A stretch of DNA of 64,000 bases from Oopsacas minuta (Eukaryota; Porifera; Hexactinellida; Lyssacinosida; Leucopsacidae). Shown piece by piece: positions 31,906 through 43,700 of this stretch; position 1 is the stretch's first letter, and each line of letters begins with the position of its first letter. The notes beneath the pieces were generated by a model, which worked only from the letters and a program-made list of their open reading frames with translations, was not told the DNA's origin and searched no databases. The DNA lies in contig JAKMXF010000022.1 in assembly GCA_024704765.1 (NCBI GenBank), positions 248,001 through 312,000 of the forward strand, in the 5' to 3' direction. The position numbers were made by a program, and so were the translations under genes.

Positions 31906-34900
31906 ATGGAGGGCTGCAATCGTTACCTGCTGGAGAGAGATCCAAATATTGGTTTCGGATTCAATCTGAGTTTGAGAGGAGAGCGTTATTTCATACAGAA
32001 CTTGTCTCCTGAGGGGCCAGCTAAGAAAGCGGGATTGTTTGAGTATGCTTGGATTCAAGAGTTCAATTCAATAAGTATTACAGGCCTTCTTCCTCAGGAT
32101 GTGAGTAAATTGGGTTTATACCTTATTTGTGTCAATTTGAACAGAATACTGATTTCTTCTAGGTAGAATCTATAATTAATAGCGACGTGTTCTTACTAGT
32201 GACAGCTAGAGAATTGTGTACAGCACTTTTTGAGCGTGACTTGAACCGTGCGAATAAACCAAATCAAAACATTTCCCCTACTCGAAAAATACTTCGGAAA
32301 ACTTCTACAACTTCTCTCAACTTCAACCCTGATCCATCAATAGATTTTGATTTGAAGAGTAGAAAATCTCTTACTTTAAGTTTGGAAACTTTGCAAAAAT
32401 TGAAAAAGATGGCTACGAAAAAGTATCTTGACTTAATTTCACAGGTAATTAATACTATAAAGTCAACTCCCCGTTATATCGAACACGGATATATCTAAAT
32501 ACCCGCTTTTATCCAAATCTAAAATTGTACAAATCTGGATTCAAGTGGTTCCTTGAGCTTTCATATGCCTGGAGTTGACTGTAGTTCCTTATTTGTGCTC
32601 GTCTCGATTAGTCTGTGTATTTTCATGTCTACAAATATGGTATTTCCAATTTACCCGTAGGTGTCCGTGACATTACAATCTTGAAATATCTGCATTAAGG
32701 ACAATACTATATTTGAAATTTATAACTTAATTACTTGTGCATTCCGTTTTCTAATCACATTAAAATGGGCAATAGCAACGTAATATATTCGCAGTTTCTA
32801 TGAATCTGGACACCTGGTGGATTCCATATGATTGATATTATCAAAGTCATAATTTCTTGTCCATATTTATATACTGTTATATCTATCCTATTACTTTTGA
32901 TGATTATCAGTTCATTTAACTTTAAACTGATTATTATTTCAATTAATTTTTTGCAATCAATTAATAGTTTCATAGAAAGTCTTATATTTGGGTAGAATTG
33001 TGAGCTTTACTCTGCCAAAGTTTAAATTAGCTGACTTATTCGTATACAATTATAATCTTTTGATTAATTGATGCCTATTCTTGTTTACTTTCAGCTCCAC
33101 ACGGTAGAAGGAGAACAAACATATTTTAAATCTAAACAAATCGAGAAAGACATCGCTGAAACAATTCAAAATATAAAGATGTTGGAAAGACAAATTGTCT
33201 CAAAAGCAGATGTACAGTTGTCTACAGTTAACATATACAACTTAGGTCAAGTTAACAAGGAAAGAAAGAAAAAATTCACTCTTGAGAGAAGTTTTTCTGA
33301 CAAGCTACTCATCTCGAAGAGTCCTTCAACAAATTTATTTAGGTTTGTCAATCCATCTTCTGATTGTTAACAACCATGCTTAGAATTTAACCTTTCTAAC
33401 AATTTAATGTACAACACGAATGTGTCCATTTCTCACAAAGCAAACACAATTATTTATGCACAACTCGTACTTTACAATATTTTATTATATTAAAAGCATT
33501 GAAAATCATTGAGAGATGTATTTAAGAATATTACATTTATGTAGCTTTATTACTAAACAATCGTTGGCATACGTTACACATTTGAATCTACAAAAATATT
33601 TGTTCAATTGAGGACTTTCTATTTCTTACTTTTACATTAATTAGTGACATAATTATTATATCCAGTTTTAGTATAGATGGATGACTTGTACTATATTATG
33701 GATACAACACACCCAATAGCTATAAATACTTGTAAAATAATTTTATTTTAATATTTAAATATAGTGTTAAAATTTATTGACACTTCTTATAAATGTCTCA
33801 TTTGTTAAACCAGTTCAAAGACACTCTCAACTTCCTATATTACATGAGTTTTATGAATTATCATGGATATTTCAAGCAGTAAGTCCATCTCTTAATCAAT
33901 ACTTGATATGTTTATAACTTTGCAAATACGCATTATGTAACAAATGAAGCCAAAATTGGGCCATTAGCTTGTTAAATAACTAGAAATATTGTAGAACTAT
34001 CGAGCTGTCATCAGCTCCAATTTGGTTAATTATTTTCATTTCTCCGTGCGTGTTTTCATCTGCTAATACGATTAAAATATCTTACATCAATATAAATCCC
34101 GTTACCTTATAAGTATTGGATTGCAGAAGGAATTATCTATTCTGAATGATTAAATATTTAAATCATATATTGACTTGTCTTGTAACTCTATACATCTTAT
34201 CATACATACATCATTCGTTACTTATTTTTGCAGTTGTTATTAGAATTTGTAACTAGGCTTCTGGATTATAATTATGAGTTATCCATATGAATAGGACAAT
34301 TCTCCTAAGGACACGAGTATGTATACGTTTAAATAATTAAAATTACAGCTGTTTTATTCAATTCAATAGTTGAATAAAACAGCTGTTACGAAATGCGTTG
34401 CGAAATGCGAATCCTCCCACCTGTTTTGCTCTCATGTGCATTATCAAATGGCTCTACACAGTAAATGTGAATGCATAATCTTAATTAAGTGGTAGAACAC
34501 ATTTCTCATTCATTCATGCCATGTATAATTGTATCTTAATTCAAGTTATTAATAGGCTATTATTCCCGATCAGTCTGAACATTATTGTTTATTGAATTAA
34601 TATTTTCAGGGTTCGACGAGACCGAGTAATGAATTCACCAAGTCTCAACGTGATATCTCCCAATTCTAATTCTTTCGAAATGACATCAAGTCTCCGTCAA
34701 CTCCGACCTACCCCTATGAGTGGAGACTCAGATGGAGATGACCTAGATGAGTTACCGATTATTTCCAGACATAAACCCCCTCCTTTTGATAACGCCCCCT
34801 TTAAGAGTCTGGATGTGTTAGTAACTAAGCCGGCCTATACTTCAGTGTTGTTAGAATTCCTGATTAACAGCACCAGGGATCCTGGCCCTCTTCTCTTCTA

Positions 34901-37900
34901 TTTAACCGTTAAAACCTATGAAGATATTGTTTGTAACAGTAAATTGATAGCTGATGCTCAGCTCAAAGCATTTGATGTATTCGTTACTTTCATTCATAAT
35001 CGCTCTCCTCTTAGTCTTGGTATAAGCGAGGAAATGAAAGGAACAATCTGGCTAATTATCCAGAATACACAAGTTTCCTATGATGTTGTTGTAGAGATTT
35101 TCTCAGAGGTACGTTCTTTTGATAATTACAATAAATATTTGCAACAGAAACAATCATTCTATTCCTAAGATTAGCCATGTCGCAAACATCATTCATAATA
35201 TTATAAATACAATGATCTGTAGAAATTATATATGTATTGTATAACACTATAATTGAATATATTTAGGTTACCCGTGCAATAAAGCCGATTATCAAAGAAG
35301 ATATGAAAGCATTTCAATCGAAGCTTGATATTGGTCTCGGAAATATCTACGGTATAGAGCGACTGGTACCTAATATGAGTAAAGATAAAGAATTTGAAGT
35401 AGTGCGGGATATATTAGTACAACAAATATCACACCTTTTTAACGAAACATCTGAATCAGGTCATATTCTCAAGAACTACGTACGAGCATCGACATTAGCA
35501 ACTTATTTTCATGACCTATGTACTAGGTAAGTATTGTCATTAACGTAAATGTGCTTAAGTAAATTAATGAACAATATTGCATAGGTGTATGCTTTACCTG
35601 TTTTATATTTAAATTACTTCCAATTTGTCTGAATTGTATAAATGATCGCACACTTACATCATAAATTCAATACACTATGACGTGTACCTCTGGTATCTAT
35701 CTAACAAGATGAGCAGAGATTTGTAATATACGATCTATTTTTCTAACAATCTTATTCAATATTGAAACTAGATCTTGTATTGTGAGCTGCTGCCAAGCTA
35801 ATCCATCGTTAATCACTCAATATACTTTGTACCCACACTATATATACAATATGTATTATCTTTTATATATCCACGTGTGTGTAGGTATTTCAAAAGATCT
35901 CCTAGCTCTTCTACCGAGGGAATCCCTGTTCTCTTTTCACTAAAATCGGCCAAACTTCCAAAAGGTAAGAAATACCTTTCCAAGTGTAAGCATCAGATGC
36001 ACTTTCATCAAACATTGCGATTCAACATACAAAATTGTTCTCATTGCAAAGACATTATTTGGAACGTTAGTAATCAATACGAAGCCTATCAGTGCTCTCT
36101 CTGCACTATAACAGTACATAAATTTCCCTGTTTTGATAATCTCCTTACTGATTGCACAATGGCTAACTCTAAACCAAAAAAACATTCCTTTCGCGCTAAT
36201 CATCAAATCTCTCACAGCCCAGAGATCTCCAAAACGGAAACTCCCCCTGACCTACCTCCTATACAAATCATTTCTCTGAATTCACCTCCTCCACTTATAA
36301 ACGAGTTTCTATACAAGGAAGATAATTCTGTTTTGAAACGATTGCAACACACAGAACCTATTAATCCACACCAATTGAATCCCTCTTCCAAAACTAACTC
36401 AAAATTCCTTTCACTAAAGTCTTCAAAATCGAGTGTTCTCAGATCATTCTCTGATCGCTCTAGTGACAGAAATACTTACGTATCTGCATTACGTCACAGA
36501 AATTCTCTCAAGTTTGAGACTAAGGAATCTTATGTACATTCTCCTTCCAACAAGAGTACAACAAGTAGCAATTCTATCTCAAACTTGTCTGAGTCAGACG
36601 GTTCTCTTGTTTCTAGCTCCACCAATCGTAGTCAAGACAGTCCTGCCTCTGTTCCTGCACCCTCAGATGACGGGAGTACCGATGCAGTACCAGCCTTTAA
36701 CGGCAGACACACAGAATGGTGGAGAAATGATGAACACATCACCTTCAATCAACCCCTCATCCCATGGTCTCAAACAGCTAATGATTCTCTTAAATTGGAC
36801 ATGAAGCCATATGAAATGAGAAGACAGGATATTATCTGGGAGCTAATCTACACAGAACGGACTCACGTACAAAAACTCAAAGTTATGTTATTCGTATTCA
36901 AACAACCGTTACTAATGCAGCCTCACATTGTATCCAAACTGAAGGTTGAGAATCAGTTATTCCCCAAATTGGAGGAGATCCTTGAGCTACACATAAGTCT
37001 ACTAACATCTCTGCTATCCAGACAACAGGCTTGCGCAGGACCTGATATATGTGTTGGTGATATTCTTATTGAATGGTTTAGTAACGAGAATGCTAATTCT
37101 ATCAAATATAACCACACAGAGTTCTCTGTTCATTCAGACGAAGCAACCGCGATTTTTAACACCTGGCGTAAAGGAAAGGATCTACTCAAACAAGATTTGA
37201 TTCTCAAAGCTGAACAAGATGAGTGTTGTAAGCGTTTAGGTATCAGTCAGCTGTTAGCCCTGGTTTGGCAGCGTATGACTAGATATCATATATTCATTGA
37301 GAATATTATCAGTACATATAAGGAAGAATGTGAAGAATTGAATAACCTCAGACAAGCTCTTATTCATTGTAATTTAACTGTTGGAGGTATTGATGATGCT
37401 ATTAACGAGAAATTGAATCGTGAAGTGTTGAATCGATACCAGGAGAAGTTAAATGATAATTCTCAATTAGATTCCTCAAAGATACCCAATGGCTTTTCCT
37501 TACAATATCTATCAGATTGTGAAACTAAATTATTGCACCATGGAGTTCTTACCTGGAAAGTCAGTAAGAACAAATCTATTGAAGTACACGCCCTCCTATT
37601 CCCTGATATATTTGTGCTACTAGAATATGATGAGAACAAAGACAAGTATTTCCTGAAACGTTATCAATCCCATACTGGTAAGAACCAGGAAGAAATATCT
37701 CCAGTAATACCTCTGTCTGATCTGATCTTCAGAAATCAAGCTCTCAACAAAGCTTCTTTCTTCGTATGCAATCTAGAATCAGGACAAAATCCCAAATTGT
37801 ACGATTTCTCAACCTCGTGTAAGTCTGACAGAGACAAGTGGGAAAGCGCTATCAACAAGGCTGTAGGCAAGTTTGCAAAGCGCAACCAAAAGCTTGAACG

Positions 37901-38981
37901 GAACGAGAAGGAGCGTGAGGAGCACTTCAAGCATTACAAAGAACGTACAAAGAAGGAATTAGCAAATCGTAGTTCATCCACACCACAACCGCCTTCTGTA
38001 ATTCCTAATGTCCGTCCTCATGTTATCTCCAGTATCAGTCAACCTCTACAAGAAATATCTAGTCAAGAAGAAGTAGAGATAATCTGTGAGATTTCTTCTC
38101 CAACATCTGAGAATTTCTTAGACAACATTCCTGAGAGTATAATACCTGCGTTAGACGAAGAAACTAAAAACTATTTGGCAGAAAAGCAGAGATTAGCAAG
38201 TGTATTTAGAGAAAGAATACCAGCTTACTGCGATCCATCCCCTGCCATTATCAACAACAATCATAACACACCTTCTCCTGTGTTAGAATCTAAACACGCT
38301 CATGATGATAAGAAAGTAGGTTGGTTACGAGGATTCGAGAGGATGAGATCTTTGTCTTCACAGGGTCATCGAGAAAGAGATGAAATGAGTAGACCGAGGA
38401 GTGTTTCAGATCGTGACTATTTAGTCAATTCTCTCCGTGATGATTCTAAAGGCACAACTGATATGTCCGTATCATTGCAAGTTGCGAAGAAATCTCCTCG
38501 TTCCTCTGCTCCTCTAATGACCAAACACCCTTTGTTCAAAACTGAGATGTGTCCTATCCCAACTTATGATGATTGTATGCTTCAAAATAAATTGAATATG
38601 TCCTCACATCTGAATAAATCTGAATCCTCTCTAATTGATAAGCCACGTGAGGAGAGGAGATCAATAACTAACATATTTAAGGGGCTTAAACCCAGAAAAA
38701 ACTCAAAACAATTCAAAGAATCAGATTTTGCATCTCTACCTCCAGCTCCTCGCTTTACTCGCATCTCTCTCACTCCCAATCTAGAGCGTAAACCTCTTCC
38801 ATTGGATTCAGAAGACATATCGATCTCTTCTGACTGCCCCTTACCCCAGAATGACTTCTCACCAAACCACTACCCTCTGAACCGGACCTCAGATGATATA
38901 TACAGGCGGATATCACCGGATAAATCAGTCAGCTTAGACAGTCTCGACAATCTACCTTCAACCTTTAAAGAACAGAATTGA
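31906..38981 (+). CDS. PDZ-RhoGEF/LARG-like RhoGEF (PDZ, RH, C1, DH, PH)
   Basis: Six exons (31906-32100, 32163-32444, 33095-33342, 34610-35108, 35267-35526, 35885-38981) give 1526 residues. Domains in order: PDZ (about 1-95; NIGFGFNLSL carboxylate loop), coiled-coil segment (about 165-200), RGS-homology domain (about 300-490; FLINSTRDPGPLLFYLTVKTY ... LATYFHDLCTR), C1 zinc finger (about 530-580; H-x-F...C-x2-C...C-x2-C...H...C), DH (about 800-1000; WELIYTERTHVQKLKVM, LALVWQRMTRYHIFIENI) and PH (about 1040-1160). This is the ARHGEF11/12/1 plan: G-alpha-12/13 binds the RH domain and DH-PH activates RhoA. Start ATG 31906 precedes the PDZ fold; an in-frame ATG at 31864 would add 14 residues. The last exon is 3.1 kb. 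Confidence 0.9.
32456..32583. mobile_element. MITE family A copy 4, in RhoGEF intron 2
   Basis: Left end TAAAGTCAACTCCCCGTTATATCGAACACGGATATATC, right end GGAGTTGACTGTA (inverse TACAGTCAACTCC). Shorter than copies 2, 3 and 5, with the same GTACAAATCTGGATTCAAG-type core. It begins 12 nt after the splice donor. Confidence 0.8.
33343..34609 (+). other. RhoGEF intron 3, no gene seen
   Basis: 1.27 kb intron between the coiled-coil and RH-domain exons. It contains only AT-rich sequence and one strong hairpin at 34345-34386; no nested gene is seen on either strand. Confidence 0.6.
34345..34386. repeat. perfect 17-bp inverted repeat (hairpin)
   Basis: Arms ACAGCTGTTTTATTCAA and its exact complement are separated by 8 nt. 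Lies in intron 3 of the RhoGEF gene. Could be a solo transposon end pair or a small structured RNA; each arm contains an E-box CAGCTG. Confidence 0.85.
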
Positions 38982-39905
38982 TTTTTCCATTTTAAGCAAA
39001 AGATTTTCGCCTGCCGTTTATTTTATTAATTTATTCGCGAAGTTGTTTTGGTGTTCTGAAGCAGCTTATCCCTGTAAGCATGGCTTACTTTCTAACCCAC
39101 TGTCTAATGATGTATATTAATCAATCACACAGTATTTTATTTATAATACAAAATAGTTATTAATAATAATTAATACACTAAAATCTGGAGAGAGCAATTT
39201 TAATTCAACTTGGATTTTTCATTTGAGCAGAATTATGTTTTATATATGAATCGGAAATTTTTACTTTTGAGCCGTCGTTTCACCGTATTATTAAATTCTA
39301 ATATACTAGAATATCTGATTGAACGACATCTAGATAAAATGAAATATTTTATTGATCGAATAGCTCACATAAATAAATTTGATTAATTTGAGCTAGTTAT
39401 GGACGGACAGGACCGTTATGTAATTTCCTAGTTTATTTTTCGAGCATCTTCATATTTGTCAAGTTTATTTGGACAGATACCTTGTCAATCAAATTGTATT
39501 TGAGAGCCTTATTGAATTAAAATCCACAATATTATTGAAATATCATTACAATTATGGTAAATAGCGTAGATATATATTAAACCCACGCTTGTGTTTGATC
39601 ACAATTATGTCATTAAAGTATTACCATCTCCTTATGATCCGTACAAACCACATATAAATCTACAGTCAATAACTCCTTTGTTGTGAGTGGGTGCATATAC
39701 CTTGATTACTAAGGATTACTTGTGTATTATTGGTATTGGTAAATTTTGCTCTAGCCTGTATTCAATACTATGCTGGGATACTTAATCATAATTATATCAT
39801 CTATCGACCGTACGTTAAAGTTCAGATACCATACGTTCTAAGATTTAGATAAACTAATGGTGGTACATTTTTGGGCAATTCGGTTTATAATTAATTTGTA
39901 TTAGA
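38982..39905. other. intergenic region, no gene seen
   Basis: About 0.9 kb of AT-rich spacer between the RhoGEF gene and LRRC51, presumably holding the long RhoGEF 3' UTR. No supportable frame. Confidence 0.55.
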
Positions 39906-40559
39906 ATGGCCACGAGCTCAATTCGTATCAGTCCATACAGAAAGCCTTGTGTACCTGCGCTTACTGACACTCACAATGATTACGTTCCTCCATTGGATTA
40001 CTCATTCAAAGGTGTGAGCACTTTCCCCGAAGTTATGGAAGAAGAGCCAAGACCGAGAAATACGAGTATCCCCAAAAGTCCCTCTAAAACAATTGAAAGT
40101 AAAGATAAGTCAGCCATGAAATCTGACACAAGATCAATCCGTCTGAACAATAACTCTCTAGAGAACTGGAGCGGTATAACTGACACGGTTATCAGTCTCC
40201 TTACTAATCCTAATACATTAGGATGGTTAGATGTTTCATTCAATCACCTGACTACAATTGATAAAGCTATTCTAGATTATCCATCACTGACAGTGTTATA
40301 TCTACATGGTAATGATATAGCAGATATGAAACAAACTGACAATTTGTCAACTTTACAGAAATTGAGAACTCTCACTCTACATGGCAACCCGATAGAAAAC
40401 CAATTTGGTTATCGTCCTTATACACTAGGGAGATGTCCTAATCTCAAGAACTTTGATTTTAGCGGAGTAACCAAATCCGATTGGGCAACTTCCAAAACTT
40501 GGAACATTTTATACAAGGCAAAGGAAAAGAAGAAGAAACCGATTGAACTAGTTCCTTGA
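39906..40559 (+). CDS. LRRC51: LRRC51 leucine-rich repeat protein
   Basis: Intronless, 217 residues. PPLDYSFKGV near the N terminus, then the leucine-rich repeats LRLNNNSLENWSG-type, LGWLDVSFNHLTTIDKAI, LTVLYLHGNDIADM and LRTLTLHGNPIE, capped by GYRPYTLGRCPNLKNFDFSG, match LRRC51 over its whole length (about 190 residues in vertebrates). LRRC51 is a cytosolic LRR protein next to or fused with TOMT in mammals; its molecular role is poorly known, with ciliated-tissue expression. An acceptor-like TTTGTATTAG lies directly before the ATG. Only 240 nt to KIF23. Confidence 0.87.
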   Translation: MATSSIRISPYRKPCVPALTDTHNDYVPPLDYSFKGVSTFPEVMEEEPRPRNTSIPKSPSKTIESKDKSAMKSDTRSIRLNNNSLENWSGITDTVISLLTNPNTLGWLDVSFNHLTTIDKAILDYPSLTVLYLHGNDIADMKQTDNLSTLQKLRTLTLHGNPIENQFGYRPYTLGRCPNLKNFDFSGVTKSDWATSKTWNILYKAKEKKKKPIELVP

Positions 40560-40799
40560 TTCATTTCTTCATATTGTTACCATATCTGCTATATACAAAC
40601 ATGTACTCTATTATTCATATTGTTTACGTGGGTGACTTGAACTATTGCAAAGATTAGATAATCGACATTCTATTATATTGAAGTAATACAAAATAGTATA
40701 GGTTTCAATTGTGGTACCATTTCACAATCATAGTATTTAAGCAAATTAGCACATATCACAGCTATTATATATATTCATTCAACACATTTCTAAACTGAG

Positions 40800-43700
40800 A
40801 TGTCTCACAATACGACAGGCATCAGGATAAAATCCAGAACGAAACGTCGCTCTTTGAAAGCTAAAGATCCGGTAGAAGTATTCTGCCGTTTAAGACCTAG
40901 TGAAGATCCTATACCAGATATAGAGGATGAGGATTATACTCGCTGTATAGAAATAATTTCTGATACAGTTATTCAGCTAAACCCACCTAAATCCTCTTTA
41001 GCCTTCAAATCAGGTAACAAGACGACAACACAACACACATTCAAAAGTGTATTCCAAGACTCAGCTACTCAGAAGAAAGTATTTGATCATGTAGCTCGTC
41101 CTCTCGTCTACGATCTGCTAAATGTAAGTAACAAATTATATGAGGTAATTACAATAATAATATGATATTGATTCATAGGGCAAGAATGGATTGCTGTTCA
41201 CCTATGGGATTACTAACTCTGGTAAGACATACACTATGACAGGGTCTCATGAGAATAGCGGAATACTGCCACGATGTCTAGATGTAATATTCAATAGTGT
41301 GACTGAGCTGCTAGCTAAGCCGTTTGTGTTCAAGTCTGATAGGTTGAATGGGTTCAAAGTTCAATCAGACGAAGATGCGGGGAGGGAATACCGGTAGGTT
41401 GACCTGTTTAATAATACTTATGAAAGAGCTTAATCAACTTTTACGTAGTCTGTGTTTGTATTTCAGTATGAATAGAATGCCTACATGCCCACAGTTGTTT
41501 GGTATATGTGTATTTCGTATTTAATTTTTGATTTCTGACATAGTCGAATACAACGCAAAAGACACAAGCCTCATAGCTGCCTTATATTTGTTCTCTATCT
41601 GTACTAGTAAGTCCCACTATCCATTATCCTTATTCATAAATGATTTACTTTAGTGGTTTCAGACGGAAAAAGCTGAAAGGTAAATTGGATGAAGATTCCG
41701 ATGATGCTGGTCTGCAGCAGGATAGAGTAGCTGACGAGTCTCTTGTCTCAGGACTAGATGAGGACAATGCGTTCGCGGTTTTTGTCTCTTATTTTGAGAT
41801 CTATAATAACTACGTATATGACCTATTTGAGGATATTCAGGTGGAGGGCGGGAAGGTTAGAGCTCCTCAATCCAAGCAGCTGAGAGAAGATGCCAAACAT
41901 AATATGTATGTATCAGGAGGAGTAGAAGTAGAGGTGAGAAGCACCAAGGATACGTTCGCTCTTATCGAGAAGGGTCAGAAAAACCGCAGAATGGCTGAAA
42001 CACAGTTGAACCATAACAGCAGTCGTTCTCATGCTATATTTAACCTTAGAATCGTACAAGCTCCATTAGACCCAAGTGGAGAAGAAGTGAGTAATATTTG
42101 ATATTTAAATCTAAAATCAATTAATAATTTTTATTACATAATTCTACAGGTATTCCTAGATAACGATAAAGTAAATGTAAGTACGTTATCCCTGGTTGAT
42201 CTGGCTGGATCAGAGCGTACTAGTCGAACACACGCAGATGGTATTCAGTTAAGGGAAGCAGGGAATATCAACGCCTCTCTGATGGTTCTCAGGACCTGTA
42301 TGGAGACACTACGTGATAATCAAAGTAACGGGGCTACTAAAATTGTACCCTTTAGAGACTCTAAATTGACACATCTGTTTAAGAATTTCTTTGATGGAGA
42401 AGGAAAGGTATTTACTTAAATATACTGAATTACAGTGTAACACTGGATGCCATGGATGTCGGAAAATGCTTCTCCGTTTTGCATTATGCCAAATTTCCTT
42501 TTGGGGAGGATTATTTGTAAGGGACTATTAATTCGCCTTTATTTATTCGACTCCGTTTCCATAGGCTCCCGTTTGTGGAGGTTTCACTGTACTTATTCTA
42601 CTAATCTTATTGTAATAGGTACGTATGGTTGTGTGTGTTAATCCTCGAACTGAGGATTATGACGAGACTATTCACGTACTGAGATTTTCTGAGCTGACAC
42701 AGAATGTAGTAGTAGATCGTTGTGAGGGAGTAAAGGTAGATGGTCTTGGACTAGCTCCAGGTAGGAGACGAGCTAACATGCTCTATAAGGTTCAGCTGAA
42801 AGAATTGGAGGAGGTATTGAAGGGGTCTAATAAAGGAGCTCCTCAACCAGTACCTCGTCGTATCCCCGATACATTCGCAAGCGACACAGCAACTGACACA
42901 TGCGACCCGACCACTTCAGAGGCTTCTTCAGATGATGCGCCTTTCCGTGCCCCACCCCCCCGTATCCCACCTAGACCAATGCGATTTCTCGCTAATAGGG
43001 TATTACCCCCTCTAGACATTGAAAAGCTTCTAATGAAGGATATATCTATCTCGGTAAGTTTAATTATTTACAAGCAATAACATATAACTATTTATTATGT
43101 GATGGGATTTATCATTAGTGTAATTTTAATACAATCATCTTTACTGTATTTATCTTCTCTCAATGTTTCTATTTTTATGAACTTTGGAAATCCTATGGGC
43201 GTGTTCCTCATTTCTTTTGGTTTAGTGAAATTCTCGTTTGCTTGTGTGCTCGTTATCACAAACTCTTTTCTGAGATATTCATCTTCTTTTTCTTGATTTC
43301 TTAAAACATAAATGATTTCTCCTCGAAATGGCCATTCTAACTCGTCATCATGAATTCCTTTGACCAAAGCAACATAGAAAGCTAGATAGCCGTTCCTAAC
43401 ATTAGTGGCGATATTAACCTGGAACTTGTAATCTCTCAGATAGAAACATGGCCCCCAAAGGTCTTTCTGTTCATCCAACAGACTCTGTATCTCTTCAACA
43501 GTCCACTCTACTCCATTCACCAGATTGACTATACTAGGCTCTCCTGGGTGTATTTTTCTACGTCTGATATCAGTCTCTATCTCTGATAGAGTTCTTATAT
43601 TCATTTCTTCTAATCTTTTCTGTCCCTGCTCGACAGTACTCACTCTCTCAGCTACACGATGTCCCTGTCTACGTAATAACTCTCTCATTTGCCTATTTTC

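Noticed and set aside
41540-41611. Extra small KIF23 exon between exons 2 and 3
   Set aside because: A short frame with usable AG/GT exists, but joining 41393 directly to 41663 keeps the frame and gives the expected motor sequence; the extra piece adds unconserved residues.
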